Shown here: in pieces, positions 44,010-56,420 of the stretch
Layout: each line of letters opens with the position of its first letter
Numbering within the stretch: position 1 is the first letter of the stretch
Source: Actinoplanes sp. SE50/110
Lineage (GTDB): Bacteria; Actinomycetota; Actinomycetes; Mycobacteriales; Micromonosporaceae
DNA: 64,000 nucleotides
Reading direction: 5' to 3'
Assembly (NCBI RefSeq): GCF_900119315.1
Contig: NZ_LT827010.1
Location: forward strand, 7,062,001-7,126,000
Translations under genes and position numbers: made by a program
The notes under the pieces: generated by a model
Database searches by the model: none
Told to the model about the DNA's origin: nothing
What the model saw: only the letters and a program-made list of their open reading frames with translations

Positions 44010-45221
44010 TCAGAGCGGCCGACCGCCGCCGACCTGGGCATCCAGGCGGTCCACGACGTGGTCGAAAATCCTATTCGCCACATCGTCTTTGGAGAGCTCG
44101 TCGAGTGCCTCGGTGAAACCGTCCGTGCCCAGCACAGTGACCGTGTTGCGGTCCTGGCCGAAGACCCGGTCGACGCCGACTTCGTTGACCACGATGAGGT
44201 CTGCCCGCTTTCGGATCATTTTCGCCCGGGCGTGTTCGAGGGCGTCGTGCGTCTCGGCCGCGAACGCCACCAACAACTGCCCGGGCCGCTTGGCCGCGCC
44301 CAGCTCGGCCGCGATGTCCGGGTTCGTCACCAGGGCGATCGGGGCCGGGAGGCCGTCGTCGGTCTTCTTGATCTTCTGGTCGGCCACGGTGGCCGGGCGG
44401 AAATCGGCCGGGGCGGCGGCCATCACCACGACGTCCGCCGAGCCGGCCGCCTCGACGGTGGCCCGGCGCAACTCCTCGGTGGTGCCCACCCTCACCAGAT
44501 CGGCACCGGCCGGGTCGGGCAGCGTCACGTTGGCCGCGATCAATGTCACTTTCGCGCCGCGGGCCAGGGCGGCACGGGCCAGCGCGTACCCCTGCTTGCC
44601 GGAGGACCGGTTGCCCAGGAAGCGCACCGGGTCGAGCGGCTCGCGGGTGCCGCCGGCGGTGACCACCACGTGGCGGCCCGCCAGGTCGGGACGGCCGCGG
44701 AGGGCGGACACCGCGTACTCGAAGATGGCCGAAGGCTCCGGAAGCCGGCCTTTGCCGGTGTCCCGGCCGGTGAGCCGGCCCACCGCCGGCTCGATGACCA
44801 GCGCGCCGCGCGAGCGCAGCGTGGCGACGTTGGCCCGGGTGGCCGGATTGTCCCACATCTCGGTGTGCATGGCGGGGGCGTAGACGACCGGGCAGGTGGC
44901 CGTGAGCAGGGTGTTGGTGAGCAGGTCGTCAGCGATCCCGTGGGCCGCCTTGGCCAGGATGTCGGCGGTGGCCGGGGCGACCACGACGAGCTCGGCGGCC
45001 CGGCCGATCCGCACGTGCGGGACCTCGTGGGCGTCGTCCCACACCTGCGTGGCGACCGGGCGGCCGGAGAGCGCGGCCCAGGTGGGCGCGCCGACGAACT
45101 GCAGCGCCGCGGCGGTGGGCACCACCCGCACGCCGTGACCCGACTCGGTGAACAGGCGCAGCAGCTCACACGCCTTGTACGCGGCGATGCCGCCGCACAC
45201 CCCCAGAACGACCTCGGTCAC
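44010..45221 (-). CDS. coaBC: Bifunctional CoaBC (PPC synthetase / PPC decarboxylase)
   Basis: 403 residues making 4'-phosphopantetheine for CoA. The N-terminal FMN-dependent CoaC domain has VCGGIAAYKACELLR, APAMHTEMWDNPATRAN (about 114-130) and the active loop; the C-terminal CoaB domain (from about 190) has VTAGGTREPLDPVRFLGNRSSGKQGYALA and a KKTDDG motif in the flexible active-site loop. Lies between rpoZ and metK, a usual actinobacterial order. Confidence 0.96.
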   Translation of the reverse strand: MTEVVLGVCGGIAAYKACELLRLFTESGHGVRVVPTAAALQFVGAPTWAALSGRPVATQVWDDAHEVPHVRIGRAAELVVVAPATADILAKAAHGIADDLLTNTLLTATCPVVYAPAMHTEMWDNPATRANVATLRSRGALVIEPAVGRLTGRDTGKGRLPEPSAIFEYAVSALRGRPDLAGRHVVVTAGGTREPLDPVRFLGNRSSGKQGYALARAALARGAKVTLIAANVTLPDPAGADLVRVGTTEELRRATVEAAGSADVVVMAAAPADFRPATVADQKIKKTDDGLPAPIALVTNPDIAAELGAAKRPGQLLVAFAAETHDALEHARAKMIRKRADLIVVNEVGVDRVFGQDRNTVTVLGTDGFTEALDELSKDDVANRIFDHVVDRLDAQVGGGRPL

Positions 45222-45243
45222 CGGGCCCCACCTCGGATAGCAG

Positions 45244-45278
45244 GCGATCCCGCGCCCAGAGCTGGGACACGGGATCGC
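45244..45278 (-). terminator. Hairpin between rpoZ and coaBC
   Basis: Nine-bp arms GCGATCCCG and CGGGATCGC separated by 17 bases, lying after the rpoZ stop and before the coaBC start. Could be a partial terminator or processing site. No T-tract follows on the rpoZ strand. Confidence 0.45.
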
Positions 45279-45291
45279 ATGAGACGCAAGA

Positions 45292-45552
45292 TTAGTGGTC
45301 GGTCGGCTCGGCGGTGAGGAGACCGGCGTTGATCTCCCGCATCGCGATGGAGAGCGGCTTCTCCTGCGGAGTGGTCTCGACCAGCGGACCGACGTACTCG
45401 AGCAGACCCTCGCCCAGCTGGCTGTAGTAGGCGTTGACCTGGCGGGCGCGCTTGGCCGCGAAGATCACCAGCGAGTACTTCGACGAGGTCTTGTCCAGCA
45501 ACTCGTCGATCGGCGGGTTGGTGATGCCCTCGGGGTTGGCGACAGTTCCCAC
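45292..45552 (-). CDS. rpoZ: RNA polymerase omega subunit
   Basis: 86 residues. Small assembly chaperone of RNA polymerase. ITNPPIDELLDKTSSKYSLVIFAAKRARQVNAYY (about 10-43) is the conserved contact region with beta'. Follows gmk by 13 bases, the conserved gmk-rpoZ pair. Confidence 0.95.
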   Translation of the reverse strand: MGTVANPEGITNPPIDELLDKTSSKYSLVIFAAKRARQVNAYYSQLGEGLLEYVGPLVETTPQEKPLSIAMREINAGLLTAEPTDH

Positions 45553-45565
45553 TGTGGTGAAGTCC

Positions 45566-46159
45566 TTAATGCTCGTGGGCTAGATATAACGAACCGAGCA
45601 AGCCTACCAGCTCGTCGGCGGCCCGTTCGACGAAGTCGTTCACCACGGTGACGTCGAACTCGGACTCGGCGGCGAGCTCCTCGTCGGCGTGCGCCAGTCG
45701 GCGCTTGATCGTCTCCGGATCGTCGGTGCCCCGGCCGATCAGCCGGCGCTGGAGCTCGTCGACGCTCGGTGGGGCCAGGAAGACCAGCTGGGCCGCCGGC
45801 ATGGCGGCCCGCACCTGGCGGGCGCCCTGCAGGTCGATCTTCAACAGGACGGGCCGGCCCTGCTGGAGCCAGCCCTCGACCTGCGCGCGGGGGGTGCCGT
45901 AGAGGTTCCCCGCAAATTCTGCCCACTCCAGCAGCTGTCCGCCGTCGATCAGCCGCTGGAACTCGGACCGGGTCACGAAGTGATAGTGCTCGCCGTCGGT
46001 CTCGTAGTCGCGTTTCTTGCGTGTCGTGACCGACACCGACAACCGGATCCAAGGCGAGCGCGCCCGGATCAGCTCGATCACACTGTCCTTGCCGACCCCG
46101 GAGGGGCCGGAAAGAACGGTGAGGCGGGCTGCCGGGCGCGCGTCGTCATCCATGCTCAC
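45566..46159 (-). CDS. gmk: Guanylate kinase
   Basis: 197 residues. Phosphorylates GMP to GDP. P-loop LSGPSGVGKDSVIEL (about 15-29) has Asp where Ser, Thr or Gly usually follows the Lys, an oddity. GMP-binding SVSVTTRKKRDYETDGEHYHFV near 41-62 and the lid/EWAEFAGNLYGTP segment near 77-89 are normal. Situated between mihF and rpoZ. Confidence 0.95.
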   Translation of the reverse strand: MSMDDDARPAARLTVLSGPSGVGKDSVIELIRARSPWIRLSVSVTTRKKRDYETDGEHYHFVTRSEFQRLIDGGQLLEWAEFAGNLYGTPRAQVEGWLQQGRPVLLKIDLQGARQVRAAMPAAQLVFLAPPSVDELQRRLIGRGTDDPETIKRRLAHADEELAAESEFDVTVVNDFVERAADELVGLLGSLYLAHEH

Positions 46160-46185
46160 GGCTCATTCCTACACGAGCCGATGAG

Positions 46186-46503
46186 TCAGTTCGCAGCGAA
46201 CTCCCCCAGGAGGGCCTTGCGCTGCTGGTCGCCGAGACCCCGGAGCCGGCGGCTCTCGGCGATCTTCAGCTTCTCCATGATCTGGGTCGCGCGGATCTTG
46301 CCGATGCCCGGCAGCGCCTGCAGCACGGCCGAGACCTTCAGCTTGCCGACGACCTCATCGGCCTCCGCGCGGTCGAGCACGGCGGCGAGGGTGGTCTTGC
46401 CGGACTTGAGCTGTTCCTTCAGCTCGGCCCGAGCCTTGCGAACTTCCGCGGCCTTTTCCAGCGCGGCAGCGCGCTGCTCGGGGCTCAGTGACGGGAGCGG
46501 CAC
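46186..46503 (-). CDS. mihF: Actinobacterial integration host factor (mIHF)
   Basis: 105 residues. Nucleoid protein that bends DNA and also supports site-specific recombination by some phages. N-terminal helix PLPSLSPEQRAAALEKAAEVRKARAELK, then the helix-hairpin-helix-like DNA-binding part LQALPGIGKIRATQIMEKLKIAESRRLRGLG (about 62-92). It lies upstream of gmk, the known mycobacterial order. The 174-base gap to pyrF probably holds its promoter. Confidence 0.95.
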   Translation of the reverse strand: MPLPSLSPEQRAAALEKAAEVRKARAELKEQLKSGKTTLAAVLDRAEADEVVGKLKVSAVLQALPGIGKIRATQIMEKLKIAESRRLRGLGDQQRKALLGEFAAN

Positions 46504-46677
46504 CAGTTCTCCTCAGGTCCCTATCGCGGCGGTAGTTCCATACCGGCGCATCTGTGAAACGTGGTGTGCCAGGGAACCAAAGGGGCATGTGGTTCCCGGC
46601 GCCGGGAAAACTAGCGGTCATCGGCGCGTTCGGCAACGTCGGGGTACCCCGGCCCGCACCGCGCTACGCAGGTGTAA

Positions 46678-47508
46678 TCACCCGAGCGCGGCGCGGCAGT
46701 CGTCCAGAACACGGTCGGTGGCGGCCCGCAGACCGGCGATCTCCGGGCCCGCGGAGAGAACTTCGCGTGAGTACGACGGCAACACGTTGTGCAGGCTTTC
46801 GCCGAAGACACGACGCAGGTCGGCGGGCGTCGCGCCCTGCGCTCCGAGGCCCGGCGCGAGCAGCGGCCCGTTCACGCCGGCCAGGTCGTGCCCGGTGTCG
46901 CCGATCGTCGCGCCGACCACCAGGCCGAAACTTCCGAGAGGGCTCACACCCGCGTTGAGCTGGGAAATCTCGTCGATCACGGTTTGCGCGACAGTGCTCC
47001 CACCTGGCGCGACGGCGTGCTGGACGGAAGCGCCCTCCGGGTTGGAGGTCAGCGCCAGAACGAAAATTCCGGCGCCGGTGGCGGTCGCGAGATCGAATGC
47101 CGGGCGCAGCGAGCCGACCCCGAGATAGGGACTCACAGTAATCGCGTCAGAGCGGAGAGTACTCGCTGGATCCAGGTACGCGGCGGCGTACGCGGCCATC
47201 GTCGAGCCGATGTCGCCGCGCTTCACATCGAGCAGGACAAGAGCGCCGGCCTCCCGGGACTGTCGGATAGTTGACTCAAGAATCGCGATGCCGCGTGACC
47301 CAAATCTCTCAAAAAAGGCCGACTGCGGCTTCAGCACCGCCACCCGATCGGCCAGCGCGTCGACCACCGTACGGGCGAAACGTTCCAGGCCGGCGACATC
47401 GTCGGAGAGCCCCCAGCGGGCGAGCAGAGCGGCATGCGGATCGATGCCGACACACAGTGGGCCGCGCTCGGCGACCGCGGCGTGGAGGCGTTCCCCGAAG
47501 GTTTCCAT
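46678..47508 (-). CDS. pyrF: Orotidine 5'-phosphate decarboxylase (type 2)
   Basis: 276 residues, the longer actinobacterial/type 2 form. Last step of UMP synthesis. FGERLHAAVAERGPLCVGIDPHAALL at the start, catalytic LLDVKRGDIGSTMAAYAAAYL (about 90-110) with the K-x-x-D pair, and GATIGDTGHDL near 200. Its ATG directly abuts the bioA stop codon. Last gene of the pyr operon. Confidence 0.95.
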   Translation of the reverse strand: METFGERLHAAVAERGPLCVGIDPHAALLARWGLSDDVAGLERFARTVVDALADRVAVLKPQSAFFERFGSRGIAILESTIRQSREAGALVLLDVKRGDIGSTMAAYAAAYLDPASTLRSDAITVSPYLGVGSLRPAFDLATATGAGIFVLALTSNPEGASVQHAVAPGGSTVAQTVIDEISQLNAGVSPLGSFGLVVGATIGDTGHDLAGVNGPLLAPGLGAQGATPADLRRVFGESLHNVLPSYSREVLSAGPEIAGLRAATDRVLDDCRAALG

Positions 47509-48783
47509 CTAGCGTGTACCCCTCTGCTCGTGAGAAAGCGCCGCCGCGGTGATGCCCGCGGTGATCCGGGCGACGTCGGCCTCGTCGGCGACGTACGGCG
47601 GCATCGTGTAGATCAGGTCCCGGAACGGGCGCAGCCAGACCCCCTGGGCCACCGCGGCCGCCGTCGCCCGCGGCACGTCGACCTCGTGGTCCAGCTGGAC
47701 CACGCCGATCGCGCCGAGCACCCGGACGTCGGCCACCCCGGGCGCGTCCCGCAACGGCTCCAGACCCTCGGTAAGACCGGTTTCGATCACGCGTACGCGG
47801 TCCGCCCACCCGCCGTCGCGAAGCAGCCCCAGCGAGGCGTTCGCCACCGCGCAGGCCAGCGGATTGCCCATGAAGGTCGGCCCGTGCATCAGCGCGCCGC
47901 CCGGCCCCGCCGAGATCGCCTCGGCCACCGCGGTGGTGCACAGCGTCGCGCCGAGCGTCAGGTATCCCCCGGTGAGCGCCTTGCCCAGGCACATGATGTC
48001 CGGGCTCACGCCGGCGTGCCCGGCCGCGAAGAACTGCCCGGTGCGGCCGAACCCGGTGGCGATCTCGTCGAAGATCAGCAGGACGCCGTGCTCGGCGGTG
48101 GCCTCGCGCAGGACGCGCAGATACTCCGGATGGTGGAAGCGCATCCCGCCGGCGCCCTGCACCACCGGTTCGACGATCACGGCGGCCAGATCGGTGGCGT
48201 ACGCCGCAATCATGTCCCGCAGGGAATCGGCATAGGCCTGGTCGAAATCGGCGGGCGGCGCGGCGGCGAAGATCTGCGCCGGCAGCACCCCGGTCCACAG
48301 CGAGTGCATCCCGCCGTCCGGATCGCACACGCTCATCGGGTGGAACGTGTCGCCGTGATACCCGCCGCGCCAGGTGGCGAGCCGGCGGCGGCCAGTGGCC
48401 TGGATCGCCATCTTGATCGCCACCTCGACCCCGACCGAGCCGGAGTCGCAGAGGAAGACGTGCTCCAGGCCGGGCGGGGTGAGCTCGACCAGCGTACGGG
48501 CCAGCGTGATGGCCGGCTCGTGGGTGAGCCCGCCGAACATCACGTGGCTCATCCGCCCGGCCTGCTCGGCGAGCGCCGCGTCCAGCACCGGGTGGCGATA
48601 CCCGTGGACCGCCGCCCACCAGGAGGACATCCCGTCGACGAGCTCGCGCCCGTCGGCCAGTCGCAGCCGGACCCCGGCCGCGCTCTCCACCAGATACGGA
48701 TCGCTGCGGCCGGGCATCGGCCCGTACGGGTGCCACACGTGCGCCCGGTCGAGCGCCAGCAGCTCGCGCTCGACGGGGCTCAT
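47509..48783 (-). CDS. bioA: Adenosylmethionine-8-amino-7-oxononanoate aminotransferase
   Basis: 424 residues. Converts KAPA to DAPA in biotin synthesis with SAM as amino donor. HVWHPYGPMPG start (about 15-25), SSWWAAVHGYRHP near 54-66, LCDSGSVGVEVAIKMA near 113-128, DEIATGFGRTG near 243-253 with the PLP Asp, and CLGKALTGGYL with the Schiff-base Lys near 274. ATG overlaps the pyrD stop (ATGA) and the stop touches pyrF, so it is a full member of the pyrimidine operon. No other bio genes are in the window. Confidence 0.93.
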   Translation of the reverse strand: MSPVERELLALDRAHVWHPYGPMPGRSDPYLVESAAGVRLRLADGRELVDGMSSWWAAVHGYRHPVLDAALAEQAGRMSHVMFGGLTHEPAITLARTLVELTPPGLEHVFLCDSGSVGVEVAIKMAIQATGRRRLATWRGGYHGDTFHPMSVCDPDGGMHSLWTGVLPAQIFAAAPPADFDQAYADSLRDMIAAYATDLAAVIVEPVVQGAGGMRFHHPEYLRVLREATAEHGVLLIFDEIATGFGRTGQFFAAGHAGVSPDIMCLGKALTGGYLTLGATLCTTAVAEAISAGPGGALMHGPTFMGNPLACAVANASLGLLRDGGWADRVRVIETGLTEGLEPLRDAPGVADVRVLGAIGVVQLDHEVDVPRATAAAVAQGVWLRPFRDLIYTMPPYVADEADVARITAGITAAALSHEQRGTR

Positions 48784-49804
48784 CGCGGCGTCGTCGCGCG
48801 GGCCGGGCGGGCACCCTGAGCGACCGCCTTGACCAGATCCGGGCCCTTGTAGATGAACCCGGAGTAGAGCTGCACCAGCGTCGCCCCGGCATCCAGCATC
48901 CGGGAGGCGTCGTCGGCCGACAGGATCCCGCCGACCCCGACGATCGGCAGCCGGCCGCCGGTCTCCTCGTGCACGAAGCGGACCACCTCGCGGGCCCGCT
49001 CGGTCAGCGGCCGGCCGGACAGCCCGCCGGCCTCGGCGGCCAGGTGCCGATCGCCCGGGGCCAGGCCGTCGCGGGCCAGGGTGGTGTTGGTGGCGATCAG
49101 GCCGGCCGCACCGTGCTCCAGGCAGACCTCGAGAAGCTCGGCGATGGCCGGCTCGGTCAGATCCGGGGCGATCTTGACGAGCACCGGGACCGGACCGCTG
49201 AGCGCTTTCAGGATCTCCTTGATCGCGTCGCGATCCTGGAGGCTGCGCAGGCCCGGCGTGTTCGGCGAGGAGACGTTCACCGCGATGTAGTCGGCGTACG
49301 GGTGCAGCAGCCGGTACGACTCCCGGTAGTCCTCGACCGCCTCGTCCAGTGGGGTGACCTTGGACTTGCCCAGCGAGACGCCGAGCGGCACACCGATCGG
49401 CCCGAGCTCCTCCAGCCGCGCGGCCAGGGCGGCCGCGCCGGCGTTGTTGAAGCCCATCCGGTTGATGATCGCCTCGCTCTCCCGCAGGCGGAACAGGCGC
49501 GGCCGGTCGTTGCCCGGCTGCGGCTTGGCGGTGACCGTGCCCACCTCGACGAAACCGAAGCCGAGGGCCGGCCAGGCCGGCAGGGCCAGGCCGTTCTTGT
49601 CCATCCCGGCGGCCAGGCCGACCCGGTTCGGGAACCGCACGCCGAACGCCTCCACCGGGGCGGAGAAGGCGTACCGGCGGCGCATCACCTCACGGGCGGC
49701 CGGCGGCATCGAGGCGAGCCGGTGCAGCGTCCACTCGTGCGCGGTCTCGGCGTCGCCGCCGCCCAGCCGGAACAGCACCGGCCGGACGGCGTTGCGGAAC
49801 AGAT

Positions 49805-49808
<4 letters not shown>
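48780..49808 (-). CDS. pyrD: Dihydroorotate dehydrogenase (quinone, class 2)
   Basis: 342 residues. The N-terminal FRNAVRPVLFRLGGGDAETAHEWTLHRL segment is the membrane-associating, quinone-channel helix of class 2 enzymes. VGLAAGMDKNG binds FMN, VNVSSPNTPGLRSLQ contains the class 2 catalytic Ser, and LIATNTTLAR and YSGFIYKGP follow. Electrons therefore go to the respiratory chain. ATG 49806-49808 overlaps the carB stop. Confidence 0.95.
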
Positions 49809-53122
<3,314 letters not shown>

Positions 53123-53128
53123 CAGTGG

Positions 53129-54235
53129 TCAGCCCTTCTTCTCGACGAGCTCGACGAACCGATCAAACAGGTAGTCGGCGTCATGCGGGCCGGCGGCGGC
53201 CTCGGGGTGGTACTGGACGGTGAACGCGGGCACGTCGATGCCGCGCAGCCCTTCGACCACGTTGTCGTTGAGGCAGACGTGCGAGACCTCGACCCGGCCG
53301 AAGTCGGTGGTGAGCACCTCGTCGAGCGGAGCGTCGACCGCGAAGCCGTGGTTGTGGCTGGTCACCTCCACCTTGCCGGTGGTCCGGTCGAGCACCGGCT
53401 GGTTGATGCCGCGGTGGCCGTAGCCGAGCTTGTAGGTGCCGAAGCCGAGCGCCCGGCCGAGGATCTGGCTGCCGAAGCAGATGCCGAACAGCGGCACCTC
53501 GCGGTTCATCACCTCCCGGGCGAGCGCGACCGGGCCGTCGGCGGTGGCCGGGTCGCCCGGGCCGGGCGAGAAGAACACCGCGTCGGGGCTGACCGCCAGC
53601 AGATCCTCGATCGAGGAGTTCGCCGGGAAGATGTGCGTGGTCACGCCGCGGGCGGCCAGCCGGCGGGAGACGTTGCGCTTGATCCCCAGGTCCAGCGCGG
53701 CGACCGTGTACCGGTGCTCGCCCTCGGCCGGCACGGTGTAGCGCTCGCCGGTGGTGACCTGGGCGGACAGGTCGGCGCCGAGCATCTGCGGCTGGGCCTT
53801 GACCCGTTCCCGCAGGGCTTGGACGTCCAGGTCGAGCGAGGAGATGCCCACCCGCATCGCGCCGCGCTCGCGCAGGTGGCGGGTCAGGGCGCGGGTGTCG
53901 ATGCCGCTGATCCCGACCACGCCCTCGGCGGCCAGGCGCTCGCCCAGGTCGCCGGTCGCGCGCCAGTTGGACGGGCGGCGGGCCGGGTCGCGGACCACGT
54001 ATCCGGCGACCCAGATCCGGTCCGACTCGTCGTCCTCGTCGTTGACGCCGGTGTTGCCGATCTGCGGCGCGGTCTGCACCACGACCTGCCGGTGGAACGA
54101 CGGGTCGGTCAGCACCTCCTGGTAACCGGTCATCCCGGTGGTGAAGACCGCCTCGCCGAAGGTCTCCCCCACAGCGCCGTATGCGGTGCCGGTGAAAGAC
54201 CGGCCATCTTCCAGTACGAGGATTGCCTTGGTCAC
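53129..54235 (-). CDS. carA: Carbamoyl-phosphate synthase small subunit
   Basis: 368 residues from GTG 54233-54235, overlapping the pyrC stop (GTGA). N-terminal carA domain (ALVLEDGRSFTG, QVVVQTAPQIGNTGVNDED) and class I glutaminase domain with catalytic Cys in FGICFGSQILG (near 260) and the His-Glu pair in QYHPEAAAGPHD. The residue after the usual GICLG is Ser instead of His. Supplies ammonia to CarB through the inter-subunit tunnel. Confidence 0.96.
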   Translation of the reverse strand: MTKAILVLEDGRSFTGTAYGAVGETFGEAVFTTGMTGYQEVLTDPSFHRQVVVQTAPQIGNTGVNDEDDESDRIWVAGYVVRDPARRPSNWRATGDLGERLAAEGVVGISGIDTRALTRHLRERGAMRVGISSLDLDVQALRERVKAQPQMLGADLSAQVTTGERYTVPAEGEHRYTVAALDLGIKRNVSRRLAARGVTTHIFPANSSIEDLLAVSPDAVFFSPGPGDPATADGPVALAREVMNREVPLFGICFGSQILGRALGFGTYKLGYGHRGINQPVLDRTTGKVEVTSHNHGFAVDAPLDEVLTTDFGRVEVSHVCLNDNVVEGLRGIDVPAFTVQYHPEAAAGPHDADYLFDRFVELVEKKG

Positions 54236-55500
54236 TTGACTGCCTTCCCGTCGAGAACGGTTGCCTCGCCCCGCAGGAAGGTCGCCACGATGCGGCCCGG
54301 CAGGGTCATTCCCGCGTACGGGGTGTTCCGGCTGCGGCTCGCCAGAGCGCCCGGGTCCACGACCCAGCGCGCCGACGGGTCCACCAGCGTCAGGTTCGCC
54401 GGTGTGCCCGGTTCGGTCAGGTCGCCGCCGTGCCCGCTCAGCCCGGCGATCCGGGCCGGGGCGACCGACATCCGGTCGGCGATCAGGTCCCACTGCTCGC
54501 CGAACACGCTCAGCAGGATCGGCAGGGCGGTCTCCAGGCCGAGCATGCCCGGCCGGGCGTACGACCACTCACATTCCTTGTCCTGCACGGCGTGCGGGGC
54601 GTGGTCGGTGGCCACCACGTCGATCACGCCGTCCAGCAGCGCCTGGCGCAGGGCGGTGACGTCCTTCGCCGTACGCAGCGGTGGGTTGACCTTGAAGACC
54701 GGGTCGTAGCCCGCCGCGAGCTCGTCGGTGAGCAGCAGGTGGTGCGGGGTGACCTCGGCGGTCACCCGGACGCCGCGGGCCTTGGCCTGGCGCAGCACCT
54801 CGACCGAGCCGGCCGTCGAGACGTGGCAGACGTGCAGGCGGCTGCCGACGTGCTCGGTCAGCAGCACGTCCCGGGCGATGATCGCCTCCTCGGCGACCGC
54901 CGGCCAGCCGGTCAGGCCGAGCCGGGTGCTGACCTCGCCCTCGTGCATCTGGGCGCCCTCGGTGAGCCGGTGTTCCTCGGCGTGCTGGGCGATCACGCCG
55001 TCGAACGCCTTCACGTACTCCAGGGCGCGGCGCATCAGCTTCGGGTCGGCGACGCAGAAGCCGTCGTCGGAGAAGATCCGCACGGTGGCCGCCGAGGTGG
55101 CCATCGCGCCGAGCTCGGCCAGCTGCTTGCCGGCCAGGCCGACGGTGACCGCACCGATCGGCTGGACGTCGACCAGGCCGGCCTCCCGGCCCAGGCGCCA
55201 GACCTGCTCGACGACGCCGGCGGTGTCGGCGACCGGGGACGTGTTGGCCATCGCGCAGACCGCGGTGTAGCCGCCGAGGGCGGCGGCGCGGGAGCCGGTC
55301 TCCACCGTCTCGGCGTCCTCGCGGCCGGGTTCGCGCAGGTGGGTGTGCACGTCGACGAGACCGGGCAGGGCGACGAGACCGGCCGCCTCGACGACCACCG
55401 GGTCCGCTTCTGCGGTGCGTTCCGCGATGACGCCGTTGTCGATGAAGAGATCCGTCGGCGCGGCGCCGAGAATCGAGACGCCCTTGAGCAGGTACGCCAT
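54232..55500 (-). CDS. pyrC: Dihydroorotase
   Basis: 422 residues from ATG 55498-55500, in TGATG overlap with the pyrB stop and with a GGGAGG site; a GTG one codon earlier is the alternative. Type I amidohydrolase: metal pair in DVHTHLREPG (about 55-64), GGYTAVCAMANTSPV, zinc His residues in CHVSTAGS and the catalytic ATDHAPHA near 298-305. Catalyses ring closure of carbamoyl aspartate. Confidence 0.96.
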   Translation of the reverse strand: MAYLLKGVSILGAAPTDLFIDNGVIAERTAEADPVVVEAAGLVALPGLVDVHTHLREPGREDAETVETGSRAAALGGYTAVCAMANTSPVADTAGVVEQVWRLGREAGLVDVQPIGAVTVGLAGKQLAELGAMATSAATVRIFSDDGFCVADPKLMRRALEYVKAFDGVIAQHAEEHRLTEGAQMHEGEVSTRLGLTGWPAVAEEAIIARDVLLTEHVGSRLHVCHVSTAGSVEVLRQAKARGVRVTAEVTPHHLLLTDELAAGYDPVFKVNPPLRTAKDVTALRQALLDGVIDVVATDHAPHAVQDKECEWSYARPGMLGLETALPILLSVFGEQWDLIADRMSVAPARIAGLSGHGGDLTEPGTPANLTLVDPSARWVVDPGALASRSRNTPYAGMTLPGRIVATFLRGEATVLDGKAVK

Positions 55501-56420
55501 CACTTGCCTCCCAGGAGCAGGTAGAGGACGGCCATCCGGACGCTGACGCCGTTGGCGACCTGTTCGACGATGGTGGATCGGGGCGAGTCGGCCACCTCGG
55601 GCGCGATCTCCATCCCGCGGTTCATCGGGCCGGGGTGCATCACGATCGCGTGCTCCGGCAGTTTGCGCATCCGGGTCATGTCCAGTCCGTAGCGGCGGCT
55701 GTACTCCCGGGCGGACGGGAAATACGAGTCCTGCATCCGCTCGGTCTGCACGCGCAGCATCATCACCACGTCACTGTCCGGCAGGACGCTGTCCAGGTCG
55801 TACGAGACTCGGGTCTCCTTGGACAAGGCAGGGGCGATGTCGACCGGGATCAAGGTCGGCGGGCCGACCAGGGTGACTCTTGCGCCCAGCGTGGTCAGCA
55901 GCAGCACGTTGGAGCGGGCCACCCGGCTGTGCAGCACGTCGCCGACGATCGCCACGTTCAGCCCGTCGAGGCGGCCCAGGCGCGAGCGCATCGTGTACGC
56001 GTCGAGCAGCGCCTGGGTCGGGTGCTCGTGGGTGCCGTCGCCGGCGTTGACCACCGAGCCCTCCACCCAGTTCGCCAGCCGGTGCGGGGCGCCGCTGGCC
56101 GCGTGCCGGATCACCACGGCGTCGGCACCCATCGCCTGCAGGGTCAGCGCGGTGTCCTTGAGGCTCTCGCCCTTGGAGACGCTGGATCCCTTCGCCGAAA
56201 AGTTGATCACGTCGGCGGAGAGGCGCTTGGCGGCCGCCTCGAACGAGATCCGGGTCCGGGTGGAGTCCTCGTAGAAGAGGTTCACCACGGTGCGGCCGCG
56301 CAGCGCGGGCAGCTTCTTGACCTCACGGCCGGAGAGCGCGGCCATCTCGGCGGCGGTGTCCAGGATCAGGGTGGCGGTCGCGGCGTCCAGGTCCGCGGCC
56401 GAACGCAGATGTTTGATCAC
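55500..56420 (-). CDS. pyrB: Aspartate carbamoyltransferase catalytic chain
   Basis: 306 residues. Carbamoyl phosphate site YEDSTRTRISFEAAAKRL (about 50-67), the 80s loop with GSSVSKGESLKDTALTL, HPTQALLDAYTM near 137-148 and HPGPMNRGMEI near 263-273. Regulatory pyrI is absent, so an unregulated or class B enzyme is likely. Its ATG overlaps the pyrR stop. Confidence 0.96.
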   Translation of the reverse strand: MIKHLRSAADLDAATATLILDTAAEMAALSGREVKKLPALRGRTVVNLFYEDSTRTRISFEAAAKRLSADVINFSAKGSSVSKGESLKDTALTLQAMGADAVVIRHAASGAPHRLANWVEGSVVNAGDGTHEHPTQALLDAYTMRSRLGRLDGLNVAIVGDVLHSRVARSNVLLLTTLGARVTLVGPPTLIPVDIAPALSKETRVSYDLDSVLPDSDVVMMLRVQTERMQDSYFPSAREYSRRYGLDMTRMRKLPEHAIVMHPGPMNRGMEIAPEVADSPRSTIVEQVANGVSVRMAVLYLLLGGK

